Of a stretch of DNA of 23,604 nt, positions 1-8,884 are shown piece by piece. Numbering within the stretch: the stretch's first letter is position 1; each line of letters starts with the position of its first letter. The notes under the pieces were generated by a model that ran no database searches, was not told the DNA's origin, and was given only the letters and a program-made list of their open reading frames with translations. The translations under genes were made by a program, and so were the position numbers. The DNA lies in assembly GCA_014885115.2 (NCBI GenBank), contig WKLE02005780.1, positions 1 to 23,604 of the forward strand, given 5' to 3'. The DNA comes from Asterionellopsis glacialis. Lineage: Eukaryota; Bacillariophyta; Plagiogrammaphyceae; Rhaphoneidales; Asterionellopsidaceae.

Positions 1-108
1 GTCTCTGCTTATGAGCTGGAAGATTACCTTGCATTGGAAGAATTGGATTTTATTGTTGACAATATGGAGGTGGAATGTAACGAATTGGCAAAGCCCCCTG
101 ATCCCTAA
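1..108 (+). pseudogene. 3' end of an unidentified ORF cut by the window edge
   Basis: Frame 1 is open from the first base to a TAA at 106-108, giving 35 residues rich in Glu, Asp and Leu (for example ELEDYLALEELDF) and ending in PPDP. The acidic, regular composition looks like real coding sequence rather than chance. It could be the C-terminus of a transposase related to the one at 18702-21025, whose own end is followed by an early stop, but I could not align the two. No function is assigned. Confidence 0.4.
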
Positions 109-224
109 TGGGGGGTCATCTCAATTAATCCCTGCACTTTGCGGGGAAAAAGAAACCCCAAGTCTAAAAAAAGGTACTGTAAAAAAGAATTAACTAGTAG
201 TAATTAGTACGTATATGTATTTTC

Positions 225-460
225 CTACCTTATTTTTGCAGAAATTACATGGCAGCAGACAGCCATTTTGATTCTTGAGAACATGTCACAGATAACACAA
301 ACTGCACCAATATTGAATGTCTGGTTTTTTTTTGGTGCAGGAATGCACATCATTGGCATCATCATGGGCATCATTTGGGGTTGGGAGTAGTACCCCATAT
401 GATGTTGTGGTGGCATAAATGGCACAGGAATCTGTGCTGGGGCTGGTGGAAGAAATATTG
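225..460 (-). pseudogene. Pro/Met/Gln-rich tail fragment
   Basis: This minus-strand frame reads through a low-complexity segment (PPAPAQIPVPFMPPQHHMG, then several Met-Met-Pro repeats) and ends at 225. Such tails are common at the ends of protist transposon proteins. It is the last piece, in transcription sense, of the remnant extending to about 2470. No start codon or domain supports treating it as a separate gene. Confidence 0.3.
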
Positions 461-547
461 CCAGAATCAGATATTTTTGTTCTTCTTGTCCAAATAGAAT
501 GTTTTTCTTCTATTAGTAGTAGTATCTTGAAGCACAGATGGGGTGGG

Positions 548-760
548 TTATTTGGCTGGAGAACAGGATGATCCTGCACCAATTTGTATGGGGTTATTGG
601 TGCACTGCTTGCACTGACATTGGTCAGTTTGCAGATGACTCCCTAAATTCTTGTTCCTTTCTTTTTGTTGATGGAAATAATAAGCTGCAAAAAAATGCTC
701 TTCTGTATCTTCAACAAGTGGAGTTAAGTCCAGATGGACATCCTCCTCAATACCAATGTC
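548..760 (-). pseudogene. Acidic and Cys-containing fragment of the minus-strand remnant
   Basis: Seventy codons are open between a TGA at 761-763 and a TAA at 548-550. The product begins with an acidic run (DIGIEEDVHLDLTPLVEDTEE) without its start codon context and ends in a small cysteine group (QCQCKQC, then SSC). It is coding-like in composition and shares the strand and order of the neighbouring fragments. The plus-strand ORF over the same bases is probably its shadow. Function is unknown. Confidence 0.35.
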
Positions 761-797
761 TCAGCTCATTTTATTAATAAAGCCCAGCTCCAAATTA

Positions 798-1151
798 TCA
801 TAAAAATACAGTTTGCCATGGAAAAAGCAGGGGTACTTTGACTTCTTTTCTAAAGGGAGAATCAAATTGATTCTCTCCCTTATCCTCTTTGTTGAGAGTG
901 TTACTGAGACTCTCCCTCATGTTGGAGTTGCTATAGTGGTCCTGTTCATCATGGGCGGCTTCAAGGGATGATTCTCTGTATTCAGATTTGTATGTTAGAA
1001 GTGTACGTTTTGCACCCGGTGATGCCTGGGTACTGTGGTACATATCCTCTAAAGGCAGAACATCACAAAAAGATACTCTGCCTTTTTTAACCATTCTCCA
1101 CAGCACTCTTGGTGTTACAAGTGAACAAGGCATGACCTGACTTAGGATCAA
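798..1151 (-). pseudogene. Further fragment of the minus-strand remnant
   Basis: An open stretch of about 117 codons with a balanced, charged composition. It includes VLWRMVKKGRVSFCDVLP and a Ser/Glu/Asn-rich second half around residues 60-100. It lies downstream, in transcription sense, of the zinc and transposase-like fragment and upstream of another fragment at 760-548. The likeliest reading is the C-terminal half of the same broken transposon protein. The first codon is not a convincing start, so this is a piece rather than a gene. No domain was identified. Confidence 0.4.
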
Positions 1152-1479
1152 GCCTTCACTTGCCTGTACTTAATACTTAACAAACCAATCATCCAGGTTG
1201 GTTACTATTTTTGCTTGAAGGTATATCACTTTCTGACAGTATTGCTGTGTTAATTGTTTCCATTGTTTGGTTAATTTCATTTGTCAAATCTTGGACTCAC
1301 TGTGACACTTTCCATTTAATACTGATCTTGAGGTACTAACCCATAGATACAGGCCCTAAGATCCAAAATGGCTTTGGCAAAGTCAATATGTTGGTCTCTT
1401 AGGATCTTGTATATTCTGTTAATGAAGTGATACAGTCGCAGACGTTCTAGGACATCTGGGAGTATCAACTTTCAGAATT

Positions 1480-2276
1480 TCTCAGTTCCGGCCACAAGTC
1501 ACTATAGAAAACCTTGGGATCCCAGTTTTGTTGCCTAGCAAGGGACTCTGCAGCATGTGCAAAGTCTGCTAATCTTGTAGAAGGCACCAGGATTGCTGCT
1601 GCTACCTCCCCAAATGTAACATTCATATCCCATACTGAGTTGTTTCCCCAAGACTGGCAGGATAATTGTTGGCAGTATTATGTGTGTCATTGAAACAAAA
1701 TATACTGTTGCATCTGACCAATTGGATCTTGCAAGTATAACTATCATCATAAGAGAGTCCGGCCAAGGTGAATTGTGAATTGGCTGCTTTAGCAGCCAAG
1801 ACACATAGTTGCTCACCGGTAGGCAGGAAACTTGAGTCCCCTACCCAGTCTTGGAAACTGAGAAAGGGACTGTTGATAGTTACCCCTGCCTGCTTGGCCT
1901 GACTGTAATAGACAGTCTCTGCAGTGAGTTAAGTCTTGCCAAGTTTCTCATAGAAGTACTTGGTAGTCATTGGACTGTTTGCATATATTAGCATCAGATG
2001 CTCCAAAAGGTCTGATGCATGGCTACTAAAGTGGTACTGTTTGGTTGTTGCATACTGTGGCCTAGCTGGATAGCTGGCCTGCATCCAGTGTGGCAGCTTA
2101 CACATCAATTCACCATCTTTTGCAGAAACAGTATGGCCACAAGTATCACAGCAGTAGCGCATACTTATAACCCACCCTGGTCTGTCTACACAGCAGAGCA
2201 GGGGGGTCATAGTCCCACTCTTTGACAGGTCAAACCTGTCATGCACAAGCAACCCAGGACAGTCCTTTTTGTCCAC
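1480..2276 (-). pseudogene. Zinc-binding plus transposase-like core, frameshifted
   Basis: From 2276 downward the frame reads through a cysteine cluster (MRYCCDTCGHTVSAKDGEL, preceded by LLCC) followed by LPHWMQASYP and an Ala/Leu/His-rich segment. It meets a stop at 1929-1931, then stays open in the same frame to about 1638. There the conserved-looking text moves to another frame and continues with FGEVAAAILVPSTRLADF and WDPKVFYSD before decaying near 1480. The arrangement of a Cys cluster, a CGxxxSAxDGEL-type segment and later a Trp/FYSD motif recalls N-terminal zinc domains of large protist transposases. That is recognition from memory, not a match. It lies inside the larger minus-strand remnant and cannot encode an intact protein. 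Confidence 0.45.
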
Positions 2277-2576
2277 TTCAAGTCAAGGGTGGGATCCTGC
2301 AACTCCCACCTTAAAATATAGAATTTCCTGACAACAATGGATGAGTATGGCTGGTAAGGCTCTAAGGGACAATTGTCACTCCCAAGCAATCTTAGAATAG
2401 GGAGTCCAGGCATCAAATTGCTACCTGAAAAATGGCAAATGCACTCCCACCTACACCCCACTTTTCAAAAGACCTGGATGTTCTTGATCAAAATTGGTGA
2501 TTTAAATGCACCACTTTTTCACCAAATAGATTCAAAGAATGTGGTGCTGGTAGAATCTACACAAAGACATACCAAA

Positions 2577-2606
2577 ATGGCGCTGGTAGAATCCTACCAG
2601 CACCAT
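2577..2606. repeat. 13-bp inverted repeat (hairpin), 4-base loop
   Basis: Arms 2577-2589 (atggcgctggtag) and 2594-2606 (ctaccagcaccat) pair with one mismatch around the loop aatc. A second copy of the left arm, ggtgctggtag, lies at 2543-2553, so the right arm can pair with either. Confidence 0.75.
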
Positions 2607-2959
2607 CTGGTTTGTACAAAAAATGGAATGCTTCTCCCTCCAACAGAATCAGAAAAGAAGATTCCATCATTGCGCTGCAAGAACCAAATTCTATACGACC
2701 CTCATACTGCTAGATTTGTTTGCTGCTGCATATCTGTGTAGGTCTTTTGTACTGGAAGAAAACAGTATCAATGAGAACAATATCAACAACAATCATCCTC
2801 ACAAATGAATAAGAACAAGACAACATCCATCATCATCAATGTCTTTCTTCTCTTTTTTCTCTTTCTGTAAAAAGCATTCTGAAAATACAGTGCAGGTACT
2901 CTACCATTTATCAGATGGTACATACCTGTTAGCTGTCAGACAGAATCTCACTTTTCCAT

Positions 2960-3282
2960 AATGGAGAATAAGTTGGGTGCACATTTGAGTTGTCACAAAT
3001 TATCCCAGACACCAGTCATCAAAACCAAATGCGCAATCTTGTCAAATGTGCACCCAACTGCCAAAAAGCGCTTCCACCCAAATATTGATTTACAAATTGG
3101 GGAGCAAGTGGGTGCACATTTGAGTTATTGCAAATTTGCCCAGACAACCTAATGCATGATCTCATCATGATTGCCCCCAACTGCCAAAAATGCTACCACC
3201 CAAAAATTGTGCAAAAATTGGGGAGCAAGGAGTAGGGGTACATTTGAGTTGTTGAAAATTTGCCCAGACTCCCTAATGGAAG
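2960..3282. repeat. Tandem repeat, about 2.5 units of 121-137 bp
   Basis: Units begin near 2960, 3097 and 3218. Each opens with a form of ttggggagcaag followed by gggtgcacatttgagtt and then gcaaatttgcccagac. The first two units also end alike (aactgccaaaaa, then cacccaaa). The third is cut off after the 'cagactccctaatgg' part. The copies differ by scattered substitutions and short indels, so the duplication is not recent. Confidence 0.8.
2971..3059. repeat. 18-bp perfect inverted repeat inside the first tandem unit
   Basis: 2971-2988 (agttgggtgcacatttga) is the exact reverse complement of 3042-3059, with 53 bases between. The arms carry the palindrome gtgcac. It could form a long-stemmed hairpin or mark the ends of a small non-autonomous element. 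Confidence 0.8.
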
Positions 3283-3714
3283 TGCATAACTCTAAGCATT
3301 AAAAACTAGTAAAGTTAGGTATTTTTCTCTCTCTAGAAATCTTCTTTTCTTTTTTGGTGTTCAGTTTTGGCTTGCCAGCTCTCACACCTCCACCAATCAG
3401 AGGCATCAATTTATTTTTGCCCATCAGAAGTACTGGTATTAGATTTTTACTCAGGAGTCTCCTCTGCTAAAACTCTTTTTGGCAGAATCTTCAGATTGGT
3501 CATCTCTTGCTTCCTACAAAAACGGCATGTCTTGTGCACTTTGATCTTTGTTATATCCAAAATGCAAAAGTATTTTCTTTTGTGAATAAAAATTCTACTG
3601 CTGAAAAAAAAATGCTCTGTTCTGTAGAGTTCAACTACTGGCATGTTTTCTTCTCCACCAACCACAAAAGAAACAATCTCTGACTATTCTTGGTAATACA
3701 TATTACATGACAAC

Positions 3715-3762
3715 ATGCCATTTTTGTAGAAGTAAAGTATGCCATTTTTGTAGAAGTAAAGT
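3715..3762. repeat. Perfect tandem duplication of 24 bp
   Basis: The 24-base unit starting atgccatttttgtag occurs twice without change at 3715-3738 and 3739-3762, followed by a third partial 'atg'. Identity of the copies suggests a recent slippage or repair event. Confidence 0.9.
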
Positions 3763-5438
3763 ATGTACCTGCTCTGGAAAAATGCACGGAATGAATATCT
3801 CTACAGGTCTATAAGTTATTTGTACCTCATTTTAGTGTGTCCTAACTTTACTTGGAAAACAGAATCTGAACTAGAGTGCTGCTCCCACCTGCTGTGATTT
3901 CTCTCTCCAGAGTAGCAGTATGATGCGAGGATTATTTTTAGCATGAGAAGTACCATAAGTACCAACAGCAACCCAGGAGGAGCAAAGCCATCAATACAGC
4001 GAAATTCATGAAGATTTTTCTTCTTTCATTTAGCAATCGGAATATCTTTTAGTGACCCCGTGCAATACAACGAACGTTACTATCTGATTGATTTGTGACC
4101 CCGTTAACCCAAAGTTCAAGTTGGGATGCTCTTTGAAAAAACTTTGTTTGCCGTCTAATTTATTTATTTTCCACCTACTAAAATCTACGTACAAGCGCAC
4201 GATCAACAATGAAAACTAAGTTTTCCAAATCGTCCTACGGATAGACTTGGCTTATCAACCTACGTGATGTAGGACAGTATGTAGCAAGTACACAGAGATA
4301 TAGAGAGAAGAACATAATATGGAAACACATTTACCAGGTACTCCAATTATACAATGTGAATACTAGGAATACAGCAGCTCGAAATATCAATTAGAAAGGA
4401 CATCCACGTACTTCAATCTTTGTCATAAATAGAATAGGTCTGGATCTATCAATAAATTGATATATCTTTGTTGACAAGACCAAAAGAACATTCTGAAATT
4501 TAGGAGTGATTATTTATTATATATCATTTTATTCAGGTACTGTAGTTCTGTGAACTAAAAAAAAATTAAATAAGGGATATTTCGTAGGATCTGATTGGTA
4601 CGAGTGATGTATCACTATCGGAAATATAAAGGTAGACAAGACCGAATCAAATGTGGCATATTGTTGATTTAGTGATTACACAGTACTATGTACTAGATAC
4701 ATGAAAAGCATTATTATTGCCGAACATATTTTTGTCAGCATATCAAGAAAAAGACCTATTTATCTTATGTTGTAAGTTTGAAATTTGCTGTTTTGGCTGC
4801 GTAATTCGGTATTTACGGGTACCTTATTACGTAATAAATTACTTTTCATACTACCGTAATTCCTTAAGTGCACTTCTGCATCTTCAATGATATGAACTAT
4901 ATATACAGTAAAGGTTCATAATCTCATTGGTCAATAATGTACAACTGAATATTTTTTTTTGTATTTGTACTTAGGATCCACGATCTAAGATTATTTTAAT
5001 TATTATACAATACATTGTATTTTAGCCAATAAGGTAACGTGTTTCATAGAATCTCCGATGTTGTGTAGGTAATTATGACCTCGCTTATTCTCGTCATTTT
5101 GTTTCTGGCTTTTTCTTTGAACCTTTAAGACAAAAAAGTTCGAGTAGTGTGACTGCTAGTAAAAAAATTACGGTATATCGTACAAGTAGGACCTAGTACA
5201 AACAGCCGAACGAATGCCTCAATGTGCCTGCTGTATAGGACCTGGTTGTAATTGACATGTCACATGTCTCTCGGCCTATTTTTTGGAACTGTATATTGCA
5301 AGAACGAACTTCAAAATCGACACTATAGAGACAGGTGGAAACAAACGCAAAAAAGGAAGGAGGCAAAACGAAAGCACTACTAAAAATAAAACAATTGGCA
5401 TTGTCATAGTGTTAGAAGAGGGAAGAGGAACATATTAT

Positions 5439-5448
5439 TACCAGGTAC
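5439..5448 (+). promoter_or_regulatory. TACCAGGTAC word just upstream of the start codon
   Basis: The ten-base word ends five bases before the ATG at 5454. The same or nearly the same word recurs in the host intergenic regions: 4332-4341, and on the other strand at 12183-12193 and 12280-12289. A role in transcription or translation is only a guess; it may simply be a frequent word in this genome. Confidence 0.25.
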
Positions 5449-5453
5449 AGTAA

Positions 5454-8007
5454 ATGACTACTACAATGTCCACGATGATGCTTCTATCTTTGCTATCTCT
5501 TTGCTGTGTAGCGAAGGCGAGTGTCTCAAGCAATAATCTTCGACAAGATCCATCCTCAATCTTATCGAAGAATACTGAAGAAAGCAATCGTAAGAGTGAA
5601 ATTGTAATGGTGATGCCAAGTAGTAACGGTCATCTATCTTCATCTTTGGAAAACCTGAAAAATGAGCCAGTAGTAGAAACGAACCAACAAGAGCATCGTA
5701 AAACTGCTGTTGACGCTATGGATTGGGATGTCAATTATGTGGCTGGATCATCTGCATTAGACTATAGAACAGATGGGAATGATCAAACTGCAAGTATGAC
5801 ATGGACGAAAACAATCGGCCGTGCTCATACGGTAGAATTATACAAAAAGGGCTGTCTGGAAAAGATTGTGCTGGATGAAGTGAATGGACCCTTCGTTTCG
5901 GTTACATCGCGAGACTTGGAAAATGTATACAACCCATCTGACGTTGATACGCAGTACTTTGCTATCGACATCATCATGAAATCAGACATACACAGTACAC
6001 CTTACTTTAACATTGTGTCAGATGATACAGCTACTATTGAATTTTGTGTACGTGTGGATTTAGTCATGAATTGGGAATCATCGCCCAACATCTTTGAAAC
6101 AGCTGGTATCAACTTTGAAGAAGTTGCCATGACATTACAAATAAACTTACAAACTATAGCTGGATTCTCCCTCACAGCCAAACTTGAAAAAGAAGGGCCT
6201 AACAACTGTCATGGAGCATTCGATTTTCGTGAACGTGATACCTATGTATGGGATGACTTTCCAGATTATTCCATGTGTGGTCGGTACGCATGTTTAAAGC
6301 AAAACTTTACAGGTGCACACAAGAACAAACCTATAACCTCAATCCATTTTCCATTATTTATGACCAGTGATTTAGATTCTCCAAAAAAAGAAGAATTTAT
6401 TGTTGAATTTTATAGACCAGGATGTAAGGTTTCTGTACCCAATTCCGTTTTAACTTCTGATATTATTTTACCAGAGGTTATGGAAGGTGATACGGCAGAT
6501 AACACACCTGATATTGTAGCTGTAGGTACTTGGGAAAATGCTCGAATCAAACTGAGTGATGACTTATTTGAAAAGAAAAATGGTAATGCAGGACGTATAT
6601 CCTTTTGTGTTAGCATAAGACGTGCTTGTCTTCCGAGCTTAGGGAGACATTTATTACATGGCGATGGAGATACTGTTGTGGACAATTCTGCAACGCCGGA
6701 TACGATACTACTTATGGAAGAGTATGAATTGGACGTAGCTGACTTGGAAAGTACACCAGTAAAAAACGATGAAGCGAGAAATCTCGGACAAGTTGATAGC
6801 GACTATAACCTGGTAAGTTTCGGTGAACATTCTGTCTAAATATTGTTGACTTCCGCTATGTTGTGTAAGAGAAATAAATCCATCCGACAAAGCTGCACAA
6901 CTCACGTTTTTGCTTTATTAACGAAACTTTCTCCGTATCATATTATAGATGATTGTTGAAACAGATCTTGCCGTGGAGCTCGATGAAAATGGAACCATCA
7001 TAGGTTATGATCCTTCCCAAAGCAACACTACCTATGAATATACCCAAGGTGGTAATAATAGTGCGGGTGTGGTTGTGAATACTAAAGTTGATTATGACTT
7101 CCATGCATGTCAATGTAACCTTGATACCATGACTTGTGAACCATCAACATTAGGTAATGGTGGGATACTCCACCTATGCTTTCTTTTTACAAATCAAACT
7201 TCACCAGATTCTGGTGTTGTTTGGGCAGGTGTAAATTATCTCTTCCTCACACGAAGTGATAATAACGAGGTTGATCGTACACCAATCAATAATAAAGTTC
7301 CGGATGGTTTAACAGCTATCTACAACACAGGTACCCAGGCCATGGGAGTAAGCACAGTGCTTACTTCTTCCTTCTTTAATCCTGCCGCGGGTCTTATAGC
7401 ATCGGGGACACTTTTAGTAGGATTTGGTGGATCTACTACGACAAGGCGTTTACACTTTGAAGTTGATCTCCCTTCCAATGAACAAAAAGAAGAAGAAGAA
7501 CACGTTAGTGCTTCAATACTCTCTAATGATTTCTTCGATTGGACAAACACTCTTGCAGTATACAATCGACGTCGTCAATTACTTCAAAAGAAACCTGGTT
7601 CTCCATTTAATATCCAAATTGAACTTCAAGATAATCTTGGCAGTAGTGCTGGAAAGGACGAGACTGCTTCCATTTCTAATACCGGTAAGAAGGATACCTA
7701 CCGTCGTTCATCTGCAGCTCAATGGGGTATTGGAAGTGCAATTATAGGATGTTCCCTTGTGGTGACATGTTTTGTTTTGGTTGTTTTAAAGCGGAAAGCT
7801 GATCGAGAGGAACAAGAATGTCTGGACCATGTGCACAAAAAGGAAATACTGCCAAACGGATCTAGAACATTAATAGGGAGACGAACTTCAAGTGTCAATC
7901 CTTACTCCGATGTCACCGACTACAAGAGTGAGAGTGCTACGACCACCACCAGCTATCCTAGCAACAAGAGAGACAAAAAAACTTTAAAAACAAATACAAT
8001 AGATTAA
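5454..8007 (+). CDS. Type I membrane protein with repeated Cys modules, two exons (805 aa)
   Basis: Exon 1 is 5454-6812 (453 codons) and exon 2 is 6949-8007, joined in phase 0. The TAA directly before the ATG fixes the start. Residues 1-22 form a signal peptide (hydrophobic run LLSLLSLCCVA). Two related luminal modules follow: residues 126-202 (VELYKKGC ... IEFCVRVDL) and 315-389 (FIVEFYRPGC ... RISFCVSIR). A third cysteine-rich part lies at about 501-555 (ACQCN ... LHLCFLF). Several N-glycosylation sequons are present. One membrane helix covers about 711-733, followed by a 72-residue basic, Ser/Thr-rich cytoplasmic tail. I associate the FCVRVD-type module with uncharacterised diatom membrane proteins; no function is known to me. 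A cell-surface or vesicle-membrane role is inferred from topology alone. CpG-rich codon use differs sharply from the flanking transposons. Confidence 0.88.
6813..6948 (+). other. Spliceosomal intron of 136 bp
   Basis: The donor GTAAGT begins at 6813 and the acceptor TATAG ends at 6948. A branch-point-like ttattaac lies at 6915-6922, about 27 bases before the acceptor. Removal joins two long frames in phase 0. Unspliced, the frame adds eight residues and stops at 6837-6839, and an AATAAA lies at 6873-6878 inside the intron. Confidence 0.88.
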
Positions 8008-8347
8008 TATTTGATTGCTATCCATTGGCAAAAGAAAGTTCGTAATATAAATGGCTACATAATTTTATCCTAGACAACATACACAATTATAAATGATAGC
8101 ATGCACACAATTGAAAAACTTCTGTTCCTAACGTGTATCGAAGGTCAAAAAAAGATGGTTACTTCAAAGAAAAAATCGACACTAATTTTAAGAAAGATAC
8201 GGTACCATGTCAGCATGTTTGACGATAACCCGTACACAAGAAAACTGCAGATAGTGCTTTCCAGAATTATTTTTATATTTTGCATTCGGCGATAAACGTG
8301 GCATTACGATGAATGTTGCCAACAGGAGGTACATGAAACACGTGTGC

Positions 8348-8395
<48 letters not shown>

Positions 8396-8884
8396 GAAGT
8401 GTGATGGCAGCCCGCCCAAGAAGCAGAAATGGTGCATTTTGGGCAGCTACAAAGAGAAAATACGTAGTATCAGAATGAGAGAAAAAGGTGTGGTATTTGT
8501 TTGCTCAAGCCAAACATGCATAGTGGTAGTTTTTTTGTGTAATCCTCCATAGAAAAGTTCATGATTAAGTAGAAAACAATATGAAAGATGTATGTTGAAG
8601 GGCTCCTAAGGCTCCTAATAATGTTGTAATAATATTAGTAATAGATTTACTTTCCTAAAATTATGATTACTAAATTATATTTTCTACTTCCTAAAGTTTT
8701 CTTTTCGTGTCTCCTGACGTGCATTCAGACGTGCGTCTCCTAGTAAGATACGACTGCATCCATCCATTCACGATATTCGGAATACGCCACGTTGCAATCT
8801 AATCCCGTGTGCACCAGCTCATTTAGTTCGTGGATGTCGTGGGACTCACGATTCTGTTCGTCCTCCGACAATGTATTTGAGTCC
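8008..8884. other. Spacer between two convergent genes
   Basis: This 877-bp stretch holds the 3' flanks of both host genes. I see no canonical AATAAA close after either stop. A 64-codon plus-strand ORF at 8101-8295 is lysine-rich and looks accidental. The only structured element is the TG/GA microsatellite near 8350. Confidence 0.7.
8347..8392. repeat. Compound microsatellite (TG)n(GA)n
   Basis: About seven TG units run straight into about fifteen GA units, lying between the two convergent genes. The length is likely variable between individuals. Pure purine/pyrimidine strands of this length can adopt unusual DNA structures, but nothing here shows a function. Confidence 0.92.

Larger units (their letters stand above)
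225..2470 (-). mobile_element. Decayed minus-strand transposon-like coding region, family unknown
   Basis: Several minus-strand stretches with coding character follow each other in the order 2276-1640, 1630-1480, 1151-798, 760-548 and about 460-225, in different frames and with in-frame stops. The first holds a cysteine cluster and the second resembles the core of a cut-and-paste transposase. The last is a Pro/Met/Gln-rich tail. CpG is rare here, as in the other transposon debris of this window and unlike the host genes. No terminal inverted repeats or target duplications were recognised, so the limits are only those of the coding remains. Confidence 0.5.
2471..5453. other. Long region without a recognisable gene
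   Basis: The left part, up to about 3600, continues the CpG-poor transposon debris and contains the hairpin and tandem repeats listed separately. Short ORFs at 2373-2741, 3367-3585 and 3447-3665 overlap on opposite strands and show no clear coding signature. From about 3900 CpG becomes more frequent, AT-rich stretches alternate with it, and the sequence looks like the 5' flank of the gene starting at 5454. I saw no convincing TATA element or RNA gene. Confidence 0.6.

Noticed and set aside
538..777. Plus-strand 79-codon ORF
   Set aside because: The opposite strand carries a more coding-like frame with an acidic and Cys-containing product, so this looks like a shadow.
2960..3282. CRISPR-like repetition
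   Set aside because: The units are long, diverged and directly adjacent, with no short constant repeat and variable spacer pattern, and the genome is eukaryotic.
3367..3665. Overlapping ORFs on both strands, one with a CRFCRKQ segment
   Set aside because: The single CxxC is too little evidence and both frames are short; it may be more transposon debris but nothing specific can be supported.
8101..8295. 64-codon ORF between the convergent genes
   Set aside because: It has a lysine-rich, irregular composition, sits in the presumed 3' flank of the membrane-protein gene and has no supporting context.
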